A stretch of 64,000 bases of DNA from Dendrophyllia cribrosa (GCA_024195265.1 JAJLRJ010000013.1:14182322-14246321), one strand, 5' to 3'. Numbered from the stretch's first letter, positions 11,801 to 26,800 are shown. Notes: generated by a model from the sequence alone, not told the origin. Numbers and translations are program-made.

Positions 11801-14800
11801 ACCTGGATGGAGAGAGACCATGTGGAGGACATTTGTTGTAAGGTTTCTTGTCTCTTAGGAAACAGCATGATGGCCAAGACCAGGCATCAAACCACAGACC
11901 TTCACAACTGAAGTTCAACGAGCCAACCACTACACTACTGCACCTCCACAATTAGTTGTGTGTGAACCACATTATTTTGTTAAGTTAAAATTTAAATTTG
12001 CTGCTTTAGATAATGTTTAATTTTCTTTTGATGAAACAAAGTAACCAAATGTATTTTTATTTTCATAGTGGTTTTTATGGGCAGTGAAAAATATCCTGAT
12101 GAAAATTCATTTGATGCATTTATTAAGAAACATGGAGGATCAGACAATGCTTCAACAGACTGCGAGAGGGTACAGATCAATGTCTTGAAATTAATAATAA
12201 TATTTGATATTATTTGTTGAATCTAGACAGACATTTCATTACACTTTAAGACTGATCATGGAATCATAATAAAAAGAAATAAATAGAATCTTTTTAATCT
12301 TTTTGCTCCCAAGAGTGCAAAAATCATTCAGCAAAAATCCCAAAGTTCATTTTGTAAAATATTGAAATGCAAATGGTACCATCAAGGCGCGACAAAAGCG
12401 CTGTCCGATAGCCCGGGGCTAGTGAAGCGACCCATCAGGCTAGTGTCTTTTTGTCGGAGTTTGCCCGACGGGCAAGCAATATTTGTTGCATTTTCTTATC
12501 ATTAAGTTAAGAATTAAAATAAGTAGTGTGTAATAAACAGTTCTCTAGTGAAAGTGAATGTGAGGAACATTTTAAAAATGTAAGAAAATATCAACGGCGA
12601 ACAAAAGAAATGGAATTGAATGATGCGTTTTCGTAAATAATATGTACAATAGCGGCCGTAATTGTGTTCTCACTCCTCTGCTTTTAGGTCTTTAAAATCG
12701 CTGTTGTTTTCATTGTATTAAGTTCAAAGTAAACCAGTTAGGATCTGTCTTGTTGATTAAGACCGTTTTATTTAAACAAGCTAGACCGCTTGAACGTTTG
12801 CCGACACAGTCGTTGATACTGGATAGATTGTTTTTCCCACGAATGGCAAATATTTTTGCCGTCTGCCATTTGCCATTTCCATGAGAAAGTGAGTAGTTTC
12901 ACGTCTCTCAAACTCATGAACATGTGAATTAACTTCGATTTTTCTATTGGATTTATTTTATGATTCGAGGAAAAGTAAGGATAATAAACTGCAAGCTGCC
13001 GTTTGCCGTGTACGCGTAGAACGCCGTGCGTAATACTCGCAAGCAAGTCACATAATATAAAATGTGTTATTTTTGTTGTATCAAACTTCCGAAAGGGCTT
13101 GCAAGATATTTTACGTCATCCAAAGGCGAAAGACTTCGAATAAGAGTACTAGTTTCATTGATCAATCGATCATAACTTTCATAACCAGCGCAAAAATAAG
13201 TTTTTCTCGTAATTTATAATTAATTTTATTCCGCAACATTCGCCGTCGGGAACGAACACAGTTGGAGATTTTTTGCCTCTTGGTGTAATATTCATCCCTT
13301 GTTTAAATTTGTTTGTTTTTAATAATTAATTTACTTTTGGGCTAGCTCTTCAGAGCCCCGGGCTAGTAAACTAAAGTAGCAGCTTGCCCGAAGGGCAAGC
13401 TGATTTTTTCATTTTCATCCCACCCTGTACCATGCAAAAGTACTGCCAAAGAGGTTTCACTTAATGGTCACACCATAGGATTTTGTTGACAGACTCAAAA
13501 GTTACGTGTAGAACTACATTGCATGTCTCATTTACATTATTTTACATTTACCAAAAAGAGCAGTCCTTCTCTTCAAGGCTTATGTGCTCTGGTCACAGTC
13601 AAGTTCTTACAATTCTTAATGTGTCAGCTGACAAACCCCACTCTTAAAAGAGTTAATATTTGGGGACTAGCCGACTCCATAATTGACTCTGTGAGTGAAA
13701 GGGTCAACATGAAGTTGAATAAACTACTTAATACAGTGAATAATTGAAGGGCTTAGAATATAACAGGGGGCTAAGTGACTTTTTGGGTGATTTTTTCATT
13801 TTGCTTGAAAATTGTTAATTTCTCGTGTACAGGCTTGTTTTGGTGTCGTAAACATTGCCGAAGTGTCGAATTGGCACTCACGTTAAGGAATTTGACAAAT
13901 TTTACCTGCAAAAAAAGAAGAGTTCTGGACCCCTAGTGCTTTGACTGTACAATCCGACCGTAGTTCCTTCCAAAACTGCAGCTAGAAGTTTCTAAACGAC
14001 GCCATTACTAAAAGCAGATTGATTGTGAGAATATGCGACCGCAATACTCCTGACCCGCGCCAACGACCTGAACGAACATAACGTTATTTAAGGAGGGCTT
14101 ATCTATGGCGTTTGCCACTTGCGACAACAGGGCTTCTGATATTACGCGATAAAAAAATGGAAATCATGCGATTTTTTTGTGGCAAATTATGCGATAAGCA
14201 AGGACTATTATGCGGAAAATTATGCAAATTATGCAATTTTTTTCTGGAACTTTTTTATGCATGTTTTACTAGGTTTCAGAGGAAGAAAACGAAAATACCT
14301 GTTTTAAAACGGTGCTCGCTATCTTTGTGGGACATTTTGAAGCTTTTAGCTATGAAGGAACATCCAAAACGAATGACAGAATCCAAGAAAAGAGTCTGTA
14401 AACAAGCGGCCATCTTGGTTAACCTTGGTTAACCTTGGTAAACCTTTTTTAGTTTTATTGATGAAAGGAACAACTGAATGAGCGGTTGATTACTGAAACA
14501 AACACTTTGTGCCTTTTTTTAAGTGAAATGGACAACTGTAGTATTTTTCTATTAAGTGAAACAAACAACTTAATAAGCGGTTTAACAGCAGTGAAACCAA
14601 CAAGTTATGAGTGCTTTAAAAGCAGTGAAGCGAACAACTTGCATTTTCCGTGTTTTTTCTAACCCTAACGGTTTTTTAGTTTTATTGATGAAAGGAACAA
14701 CTGAATGAGCGGTTGATTACTGAAACAAACACTTTGTGCCTTTTTTTAAGTGAAATGGACAACTGTAGTATTTTTCTATTAAGTGAAACAAACAACTTAA

Positions 14801-17800
14801 TAAGCGGTTTAACAGCAGTGAAACCAACAAGTTATGAGTGCTTTAAAAGCAGTGAAGCGAACAACTTGCATTTTCCGTGTTTTTTCTAACCCTAACGGTA
14901 ACCGTAACCCTGACCAACTTACGCATTTTTCAATTGAAACGAACAAATTAAGCGGTTTAACAGCAGTTAAACGAACAGCTTGCGGTTTTATCAAGTGAAA
15001 CGAACAACTTGGGCGGTTAAAAAGCAGTGAAAACAGCAATCCCAAGGGGAATGAAGTACACAAAGACAAAGTGCTGCAGTGTTTGTTTGAGATTTTTTAG
15101 CCGACTGCATTTTTGGACCGTTTTCCGTTTTTTCTAGAAAATGAAGCACAAAACCAGTGAAAGACACACAGGGCAATGTTTACAACATAAAAACAAGTCC
15201 GTATGCCAAAAAACGGCTAATTTGGAGAAATGTTTATTTTTTTCCAAAAAGTCACTTAGCTCCGTGTTATTCTGACCCCTTCAATTATATAATTAACCCA
15301 TTGACACCTGAACCGCCCGTAACCGCCCGTACAAGACTCCACTGCTTTAAAAAATTGTAACTTTCTCAATCGTGCGAACATTGCCTTAACTAGCGGTTGT
15401 GAGCATTGAGTAGAAAGTCTTTCAAATTGAGATACCCAATAAACACAAAAAAGTCAGCGATTTTTGCAGAATATCAGCGTTTGAATTTGGACAATAACAA
15501 AAATTACCGTTTTTAACGTCATAGAAAAACAACAAAAATCACGTTTTTGCCTTTAGTTTTTTTTATTCAAATCATCGTGGCAAACCAAAAGTCAACATTT
15601 ACAGCAAAATTCAGTCCTAGTCCTAGCTTAGCAGTGAATTTTTTTGCTCTTATTCGTTGCTCGGGCCTAGCTACAGCTTCTTATACTAGTGCATACTCAC
15701 CTTGCCTCGATTTTCAACATCACCACTGCACTGCATGCTGGGAAATAAACAGATTTTTTGACAGCGCCCATTCCGTCCTCCAAAATTTTCATATATATAC
15801 TAAGTCCACAGCCACTCTGACCCACCGCCGAAATTTCGCGCTTGTTGTGTTCTCCTGTGGTCGCAACTTCCAAAATATGCCGCGGTAGGTCGAGAAATTC
15901 ATCCAGAGTCGAGTCCCAAAGCTACTTCGTTTCCAGGCGGCCATTTTTCCAGTTCAACGAGCAACGAGCCAAATTCGTAAACGAAGTACAACACCTAACT
16001 CGCTTCATTGAGAAGTGGACTCTGAACTACCTCCAAGCTTAATGATGCTCATCAGGCAGCTACTAAAGATGAAAAATGGCTGTGAACTTACCAAAAATCG
16101 TAGATAATTCATATTGGACCCTTTATTGCAAATCAACCAAGCAAAATGAGATCGCCACAATGACGTTTCCAGTAAACTCGAGCCTTCAGTGTTTTAGAAC
16201 AGCAGCACTTTCAATGGTAACTCCAAATATGAAGTCACGAAATCCTATGGGGTGTGTGTATGCAGAAAATCACTCAAAAATGTAAAAATCCTCAGGTGTC
16301 AATGAGTTAAAATAAATATTTTTTAATGAGATGATGCAATCAAAAGCTGATTGCAAGTGTGTGAAATTTGTAAAAATCTTCTGAACTTAATACAATGTAT
16401 GGATGAAAATCAATTGTTCAGCCTCTTGTGATAGCAATATGATTTGGTGCAAATGTACATGTAACCTAGTTGATTTTTTGACAATTTTTTTTGCAGACTA
16501 CCTTCATCTTTGATGTTAGAAGAAAGTATTTTAAAGAAACTTTGGACAGGTCAAGTTGCATATCAACATACAGCTGTATGCCTCTTAATGTATTGGATCA
16601 AGATGATTAAATAATTATTTTGTTTTGTTCCTTGTTTACAGGTTTGCTCAGTTTTTTATTTCCCCTCTTCTCAAAGAAGAGAGTGTGGACAGAGAAATAC
16701 AAGCAGTAGAAAGTGGTGAGGAAATTAAAATAATGGTCATACTGAAATCAGCAACGTGAAATATTATTCAGTAAAACACTCATTGACTTGTGATTCTGAT
16801 ACAATACCATCACTAATCGGCACATCTCTCTTAACAAAAAATAAATTGAACAAATTTATGAGCAAAACTTGGATTTACCCAGCATTTGGATTAACTTACC
16901 GCTTACATAAACGCTGAAAATTGATAACATACATGGACTATAACAGGTAACATAATTACTGTATCTTTAAGGCTTTTACATTGTAAAACATTGAAAAATA
17001 GTGTGCAGAAAAGAGAAGGTTATTGTTTCCTAGTTGCTATTATGTGTTTGGACAATATCCAGAATTTGGGGTGAAATTAAGGTCTCGGAAATGAATGCTC
17101 CATTTAAATAATGTTGCGGAAATTAACGTTCACAAAAATTAACGCTATACACTGTACTTAAATTAACGCAAATTTTGAGAATTCGCATTAATTTCATGCA
17201 GTGTTAATTTCCTATAATAAGGTATGCTGTAGTCTTAAAACGTATGCCTTAAAAATGCTGCATAATATACCATTTTGTTTTTGCATCTTATCGTAATAGG
17301 CCTGTATTCACTGCCTGGTAAAAGCCCTTTTAAACCTGAATATTTTATGTAAAGCATTGAACAATAAAGTTATAACTTACCAGGGGACAGATATGCAAAT
17401 TTTTACTACTTCGTTACTTCCTTCCTTCCATCTTTCGATTGATTGTAAACTTTTCTTGGTAATACCAATGTATAAGGCTTTTGTGGCAAATGCAAAGAAA
17501 TAAAGTATAGAGAATACTTGACCACCAAAAAGAGGATATTGTGGAAGCGCTGATCTGGTGTTTTGCATGGCATTTATAAGCAAATTCCAAACACTTGTGG
17601 ATTCCAGCGTTTATATACACTGTAAGCCTGAAAATTTTCTTTTAATCTTTAATGTTTGCCACAAACTTATTTTGTAATATTGTTCCATTTTCTTCAAAAT
17701 TTATGACTCCAGCAAATTAAAAAAGGAAGAGACTTATATAGTGCACATACATGTATCACACGTCCGTGGTGCTTTACATACACTTATGAAGTTATATAAT

Positions 17801-20800
17801 TACTTATACAGCTTATGAAGGCACCTCAGGTAGCGGCTATCAGTCCATTGTTGATCTCATCTCCCCCACCCCACTCATGAACAATGTATGACACCGAGGG
17901 TGGTCACAGCCAGGGTTTTTTACGTCCTCAGTGATTTATTTACGCCCCCATCGGAAATGTAAAACGGAACCGCCATTTCTACGTGGTCATCCAAGCCACG
18001 TGAAGGTCTAATCTTACGCAGATGAAATAGCAAAGGGACATACTCACCTTCATCCTCAGTTATTATTTTTAAGACCCTGAGTGTTGTACTGGCCGGGATT
18101 CGAACCCACAACCTCCTGCTCTGCAGACTGGTCTCTACCAAGTGAGCTATTAACCAGGTGGTGGTTAGATCCAATTTAGCAAGGGAGAAGTGACAGAAGT
18201 AGCAAAGAGCTAGTTTGTAATATTACAATTTTACTAATAATAAAATAATATTGTTTTACATCAGCACACATGTAAGTATAAAGATGTAGGGGCCACCAAG
18301 GAATGGGTGGGAACTCCAACCCTCCCCCCCCCCCCCCCCCCCCCCCCCACCGCCAACTAATAATTAAAAGCAGGCATGTTATTGATAACATATTTTGAAT
18401 TTCATTCTTACAATTTTCTAGAATTTAGAATGAGTTACCAGAGTGACTCTGTGCGGAAAATGCAGCTTCTTGCATTATTAACTCAAAAGGGGCATCCATT
18501 TGGAAGATTTCTCTGGGGTACGTTTGTGCTTTTGGTAGTTTTTTTATTATCAATGAATAAAATTGTTTCTTCCAAGTTATATTTTGATAATAATACAAAT
18601 CTCATCTCATATCAGTTGTAACCTCCATTGCAAGTCATTATCCTCTGTCTAATATGTACATGTACAGTACATGTATGCAATGTATGTTGAACCAGTTGAA
18701 TTTTTATTTTCCATATTGTCTGAGAATCATTATCATTATCTGAGACAAAGAAAAGCAAAAATCAAACTGGTTTGATTTTTAAACCAAAGAAAAATTTGAA
18801 CCACAGCCTGTATACTAATGTGGTTCTTGTTATAAAGTTAATAGGGGGAGTTAAAATTGGCTTGCAGTTGAGGTTTAAAAAAATTATGACAATACATGTC
18901 ACTACATGTATATAGCCATCAGAGTCCCCCTCAAATCCTCCTGGCAGGGAATATCAGTAGTCTCCCTCATATACAGGTGTATTCTCATATTGTACATGTA
19001 GTTTCCTTATAAATTATAGACAGAACCTCAAAATATTACATGACTGTGCAGTACATGTAGTTGTTATTGTCTTCTTCTAGAAACCATGCTTTTCCATCTA
19101 CATTTAGTTCTGTTGTAGTATGCAGTTTTCTATACAGAACTCCATGTTAAGTTGATCTGCACATGCAAATTGTAGATTTTGAAATTGTGTCCACACATTT
19201 CATTTGATGAGCTATTAAATGCTTTAATTTACACTGTACATTTTTAAAGATGTTTTTCCTTAAAAATTAGGAAATGAAGAGACACTTCAGAAAGTTCCTA
19301 AAGAAAAGGTAAGTTGGTGTATATTTTTTTATAGCTGAAATTTGCACAGTCATTTCACTAGAGAGAATTATCTTAAACATTGTATATACATGTATCAGTC
19401 TGCATTAATTTTCTGACTAGTCAAATTCCTTCTTTCCAATCACAGTGTATTGATGTCAATAAAGCTTTGAGAGATTTCCAAAAACAAATGTACTCTGCAC
19501 AGTACATGACACTTGCTGTTATTTCTAGAGGTGAGTCTTTTCTACACAAATGGTCGATAGCTAATAAGCATTTACATGTACACTAACCAGCTTCCTTAAT
19601 TCTACTATATATTTTGCAGCTAAAATGAAAAGGTACACAATGTATCATCTTGAAGACAGAACTTGAATTCTGAGATTTAACACTGAACAGGCGCCATTTT
19701 GTTCCCGGGAGCCTGCGAGTTTTGCACTCTGAGAAAATTTCTTTTTGGGAAAATATCAGTTCCAAATTATAATAATGTCTGATTTAAACAAGTTACTAAA
19801 CTAGCCTGAGGTCCATATTGGGAAAATCTTGGTTTAAGTGCTATTTCTGCAATTTTGGATCATTCAGGGAACCAATCCAAATGCTCTTTTTTATAACAGA
19901 CCTGAGTTCAGCCATTACAATATAAGTAGAATCTGAACAGCTGTGGTACTCGCAGTTTATCTGATTTTCTGAGTACTGTATGAATGGGTCCACTCTCCCT
20001 GTGTGGAACATTGTTATTCCACTGTAAGGTTATGGTGAAGATTCCCAAACAGTTATTTTTATATGTAACATTATGTACAGTATTTTAAGCTTTTGGGATA
20101 CCAGTATATTTTTATTTCATTCAGAGTCTCTTGATAGCCTTGAAAAGATGATCAGAGAGTCCTTCTCTAAAATACCTAATAAGTAAGTGGATTTTTGTAA
20201 TAACAAAAATATTATTAAAGTTTAAAAGGTGTTTGTTTAATATATAAAATATACAGTCACGTAGATTGCTACTTGCACACACTATCTACATGTACATTGA
20301 GCTAATTTAATAAGATTTATTTTGTATCTTTTCAAATTAAATGAAAGTACATGTATTATTAATTTTTGACTGATACAAAAAAGTTAACCCAAGATCCATT
20401 TACAATTATTCGCCTATTGTAAGTATTATGTACTTTAAGTTATGAGTTTTCAGTTTTTAATTAGAAGTTTCTTCTTAGTTAAATGTAGGTGTCAACAATT
20501 AACACAATAAATAAAATGAGCTAGAAAGCTTTGCCACATAAATATAATAAAAGTTTGATGATGATGATGTACAAGCATCATGTAAAGTATACTATATTAT
20601 TATTAAAAGCCACAATCCTTTTTTTTAGCTCACAACCAAAGCCAACATTTAAAGAGAACGTGGTATGTAGAATTACTATACACCTGTAAGTAGCAAAAGG
20701 TAACCTGAAAACCCCTGCAACTTGATGCACATTCACAATGCACAAAATGTACGTTCCTTTTGGTGACATGTGTTATCCCATATTGCCATCCTGTGCACAA

Positions 20801-23800
20801 ATCAGAATAGATCATCCTCCCAATCCTACATGTACTTTGGTGTAATGCGAGTTGACTGAGTTCATGACAATTTTTGCTGTTTTTTGTCCCACATATTCTT
20901 ACCTGCCTGCAATTGAGAGGACATTATGCTTCCTTCCTTCAGTTGGTATTTTTACTGTTGTCAAACAGCACAGTCAAGTTCCTCCAACTATAAACCCAGA
21001 AGATTCTGAGTTTGCCACAAGGAGTTTTCAATCTGAGAAATAACTATTAAGTACTATTACCTTAATTATGTTTTTTTCAGGATCCCTTTGATCAGTCAAT
21101 TTTCCATAAATTATACAAAGGTGAGATTTTGAAAACTTGCATTATTTCCTGAACTTTGAACCTTTGAACCAGTCAACTTATATTTTTAATCTTAGTTACA
21201 TGTAATATTAAGAAGGAAATGATATTTTTCTTGTTGTGTTTGAAGAACGCAATCCTAATTTCGTGTTGGTTGTCCTGTGGTTTATGTGCCATAAAATTTT
21301 AGATTTTTTGGTGGCCGGTCTTCCAAATGGCCGCCCCTATTGGTTTTTTTCAGGGGCTCATTTCCCCCGGAAATTCCTTTGAACGCGTCTCCATAATCTG
21401 TGATTACTGCTAGTTTTATTATAGACTAGTAAACGACCCCAGCTTAAGCATGTTAATTGCTTTAATTAATTACTGATTGTGTTTAAATAAAGGAACTGCT
21501 TCTGCTACTGCTACTACTCCTACCACTACCACTACCACTACCACTACCACTACCACTACCACTACCACTACCACTACCACTACCACTACCACTACCACTA
21601 CCACTACCACTACCACTACCACTACCACTACCACTACCACTACCACTACCACTACCACTACCACTACCACTACCACTACTACTACATGTACATGTACCAC
21701 TACCACTACCACTACTACTACCACTACCACTACTACAGGTGTACTACTACTACTACTTCTTCTTCTTCTTTGACTCTCGCTACTGGGCCACAGGCTGCTC
21801 ATATGACAGGGATTTAAGCTTAAATAGGTTTTGTAGTGTGAAGCTGTTAGGACTGCTACTCGATCCCCCTAGATGTCTATTGCAGTCCATAACTGCAGCA
21901 TCATGTTAGCTGGTACCTGTTTACACCTACAATAGGCAACAAAAATAGTTGACACTGTATACCAAAAATGGTTTTGGTGCCATATTTATAACTATACATG
22001 TATCTTTCCATTTACTACACTCTGTCACATTAACCCCCGTCCCCCCATTCAATGTTGTAGGATTGTAGTGACAGACCTGACTTAAAGATACACAACACTG
22101 TCTGAGGGGGTGGGGTTGGGAATAAGGCGGGTGGGGCTGAAATGCGTCTCGTCCTGAAAAAAAAGGGGGTTCAAAATGAACATGTGTCAACAATATTGTC
22201 AGCTATTGTAGTTGAAGAAAGAGAATATGGAGGAAAGTTTCTTGTCTAAAGGAAACAACTCAATGGCAGAGACCAGGGCTCCAACTACTTAATACGTTCT
22301 GATAAAAAATGAAATGTGCTAAGCAACTTCCACATGTACATTCACTTAAGCTTGTGAACAGGTCTTCAATGGAGTCACATATCAATCTCTGTTCACTCCC
22401 CCTCTCTTGCTCTGCTCCCTAGTCCACTTAAACCCTACATTACCACTAAGGAGGCTGTTTGCAGTCTACATGTAAATTTACTTCAGGTCAAACAGTATAA
22501 ATTTCAGTGGCCCTTACAGTGTCACCCCCCTGTTCACTCCCCCTCTCTTGCTCTGCGCTCTAGTCCGCTTTATAACTCTACATTACCACTAAGGAGGCTG
22601 TTTGCAGTCTACATGTAAATTTACTTCAGGTCAAACAGTATACGTTTCAGTGGCCCGTACTCCCCCAGTGCAGTATGGATTCACCACTGAGTGAAGAGTA
22701 GTTTCAAAGAATTTAGCCAATTTGTGTGGCTTTAGGAGCTCATTACAGGTGCAAATGCTCTTTTGACTGGCAAAACACCCTTCATGGGGCTTCATATACA
22801 ATGATTGTTTGTTTAAATAATGCATGTGTCGTGGTTCAATTTTTTTTTTGGCTTTGACAATAAATTTTCAAAGCAGTTTAATTTTTATTTTCTTTTGTCT
22901 CAGATTCATTACTATAATCAGAGACAAGGTAGAACAAAAATCCAACAGTACAGCTTTGAAAAGTGTCAAAGCCGGCAAAGACAAAATTGAATCGATACAT
23001 GTACATTTCAAGGTTTCAACATTCACTACACTCTCCAGGTTTATATAATGTTTTATTGTTTACATTGCAGTGGTTCCAGTCAAGGATGTTCATCAGCTAG
23101 AAATAACATGGGTTCTTCCACCGCAGCACCAGCATTACAGGTCTGTAGCTATTTTATAAATTCTGACATAATTAATTTTTAGTTGGGTTATCAAATGTAA
23201 TCGAACCTAATCTAACTTAATTTTCCAATGGATAAATTATGATTAGCAACAATGGCTGTCAAAGGTTTGTGGTTCTTTGGTTATTGTTCAATTATGCTGG
23301 ATTTCCTACTGTAGCGTAATCAAATGTTGGATTACTTATGCCAGGAGAAATAGAATTTAACACTTTCCTTGTTTGTTTAGAGTTCTGTTAAAATGAGTGC
23401 AAGATTGGAAGAAGTAGAAACATTGTTGAAACAATGAGTCAATAACGAGAGTTTCCACTGATAGCTATTAGTTTTGTGTTCTCCTGTTGTGTTGATCTCT
23501 TTTAAGGTGGAATGTCCTTATTTTTACATTTCTGTAGGATTAAGCCGATGCACTATGTATCATGGTTATTGGGACATGAAGGACCAGGAAGCATTTTGTC
23601 TCTGCTTATAAAAAGGTGAGAGATGTTATTTAGATCCTTGCAAGTGACCTACAATCAAGGACAAAAGGGTTGGGACGAATTCGCATTTACGATGTTTTCC
23701 TACGCACGCGACAGAAACACGGTACGTGCAAACGATAAGTGTCCGTTTCCCAACCCCTACCTCCTGACAATTTTGAGCCTGTGTAATAAAAATGATTTGT

Positions 23801-26800
23801 GGATGTCAACATTGTCTCGGGGGGAGGGGTGAGGTTGGTGAGGTGGGCTTCAAATGAAAAACATGACTTCATTGACCCATCACACTAAATTAGTACTTAA
23901 TACTGGAGGACTTTGTTACATTTGTCCCAAGAACTTTTGTCCTTGATTGTACAATGTAGCTGGCCACAAGTGTCCCAGTAGCTCTGTTTGTTAGAGCATT
24001 CAACCTTTTAAGTGACCTAGCTGGCCACAAGTGTCCCAGTAGCTCAGTTGGTTAGAGCATTCAACCTTGTAAGTGACCTAGCTGGCCACAAGTGTCCCAT
24101 TAGCTCAGTTGGTTAGAGCATTCAACCTTGTAAGTGACCTAGCTGGTCACAAGTGTCCCAGTAGCTCAGTTGGTTATGGTTAGAGCATTCAACCTAGTAA
24201 GTGACCTAGCTGGCCACAAGTGTCACAATAGCTCAGTTGGTTAGAGCATTCAACCTTGTAAGTGACCTAGCTGGTCACAAGTGTCCCAGTAGCTCAGTTG
24301 GTTAGACCGTCCAACCGGTTTCCAGAAAGTGTTGGGTTGTATTCCTGTTGGGGACTCGGATTCTTCTTTGCCCCATGCTCGTGACATACTGAACATTTAC
24401 ATCTTTTCTAGATGTTATTGCGTCGACGAAGGAGACGCTTCCTAATCTTGTCGGCTAGGCGGAACGAATCGAGAAAAGTGTCGGTACCAAATCTGCGCCA
24501 TCTTGAAACGTCACAATAGTATCCAGCATTCTTAGCGCGTCGTCTAGGCTAAGCGGAACAAATCGAGAAAAGTGTTGGTACCAAATCTGCGCCATCTTGA
24601 AACGTCACAATAGTATCCAGCATTCCCAGCGCGTGGAAATCAGGCATCATCCTGTGGAGCTGGGGTTCCGAAATGTCACATGTGAATAATCTATTTGTCT
24701 TGATTTAGTTTCGGATATTTTCCCGATTTTGGACCGGTGCAATTCGCTTATGTCTTGTAGCAATAATTCACTGACCGGCCGCGCCAGGCGAACGCAGATT
24801 AACTTTACAGTGCTCGAAATTGCGCCTGTATCGGGCGCATTTGCGACTAAAGATTTCGCAATTTTGTGACTAAAATTTGTCTAGCTAATAAAGGAATTAT
24901 ATTCAACAGTCTTGTGTCTTACTTGCAACTAGTAGTTGTAATTTTATCCGAAAAATCCTGCGAAATTCACGTTGAATGTTGCGTGACTTAAACGTCGATT
25001 TCACGCTCCATTAACGCGGTGTCCAAGAACAGGCTTTCTCAGAAATTTCTCATTTCCGGTTCTGGTATTAGTACATGTACTGAGGAGTATGATTTCAGAA
25101 TCGGAGAAATAACCGAAATGAAATCAAGAGAAATATACTATTTATATGTCGGAAAAATCTGAGACCTTTCGGAGTACACAGCACGGCAGGATTTTGCCAG
25201 ATTCCTCGGCGATAGCGTAAATTTGTTTGATGACGGCCCGACGTTTTTGCCTGCGTGACATATCTCGCGACATAGCCCTTTTAAACAGTGGCTGAATTAA
25301 TTCATGAAACTGAGGTACTAGGTCAAGACGAGGTGCCACGGGATAAGGAGACGTACTATAATCTATGATTACTACTAGTTTAGCTTCTGTGACCCTATCG
25401 CAGTAATTCAACATGCTATGTTCAATACATAAAATGGGTTAAACTAAAATAACAGGGCTGCTCGCTCTCTCTGACTTTCAGTCATTGTTGGTTGGACAGT
25501 TTGACGCTTGTGTAGTAGATAATTCCGTCGACGAAGGAGACGCTTCCTAATCTTGTCGGCTAGGCGGAACGAATCGAGAAAAGTGTCGGTACCAAATCTG
25601 CGCCATCTTTAAACGTCACAATAGTATCCAGCATGCTTAGCGCGTCGTCTAGGCGGAACGAATCGAGAAAAGTGTCGGTACCAAATCTGCGCCATCTTGA
25701 TTAAACATATGCTGAATGACCTGAATGCAACTTCCAGACATTAAAGTATATCTACATTTAATTAGTTGGTAAAATCCTTGCGGATATCACACCAAGTACT
25801 GAGGTGTATCATTTCAGAATCGGAGAAATATAAACCGAAATGAAATCAAGACAAGTATACTATTTATGTCGGAAAAATCTGAGACCTTTCGGAGTACACA
25901 GCACGGCAGAATTGAAGGATTTTGCCCGATTTCACGGCGATAGCGTGAATTTGTTTGACGTCGGCCCGACGTTTTTGCCTGCGTGACATATCTGGTGACA
26001 TAGCCCCTTTCAACAGTGGCTGAAACTGAGGTACTACAGTAGGTCAAGACGAGGTGCTACGGTATAAGGAGACGCACTATAATCTATGATTACTACTAGT
26101 ATTATGTACTTATTTCGCAGTGACCATGTTGTCTGTTTCTGGTTTGTAGATCATGGGCAGTAAGTTTGCTTTGCGGAAATGGAGAGTCTGGACAAGAACA
26201 CAACACTAGTTTTGCTCTGTTCCCATGTTTAATTAGCCTGACAGTAAGTTGTTTGATACGGTGCAGTTTTCTCATTACTTTCAATTCACAAAGTTAAAAC
26301 CAAAGTAGTCACAGAACCAATTGCAGGTTTAGAAACTATGATTCCCCGGGAAAAATTATGATAACCATTGTGAGTCCCAATACATGCCCTGAAGATAATA
26401 AACATCTGTATTTCACGGTCTGGGAAAGAATATATTGTCTGTGCTAAGGCATCTGCAAATGGTTACGAGTAGTCCATCATTTCTCTCATGGATATTCAAG
26501 CAGGAGATCATGTGATCATGCGAGCGCATGCAAAAACCGCCTCCCGCAAGGAGATTTGCACACGAGTGTGGAGCGGGAGGTTATTTCCGTGCGTGCTCAC
26601 TTGATTGCCTTCTCCACTATCCCTGACAGGAAGAATGGACTACTCAGTCTATTTGAATGTGGCTTCTAAACATCTCTGAATTTCGTAATGGCGATCACAT
26701 CTCCAATTTAAGGAAGTAAAAGAACACGAAAGCACGAAACAAACCCCTGCTGTGTTGAATTCATTAGAAAAGGATAATGTGTCATTCGATAACTACGTAC

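Noticed and set aside
14419..14445. Telomere-like TTGGTTAACC repeats
   Set aside because: Only two to three units and not the animal TTAGGG repeat; part of the 1.55-kb element.
21470..21802. Long poly-Thr / poly-Val open frames on both strands
   Set aside because: They are the translation of a TACCAC microsatellite; no start context or homology.
23972..24360. CRISPR-like array
   Set aside because: Units are contiguous tRNA-like repeats with no unique spacers, in eukaryotic DNA.
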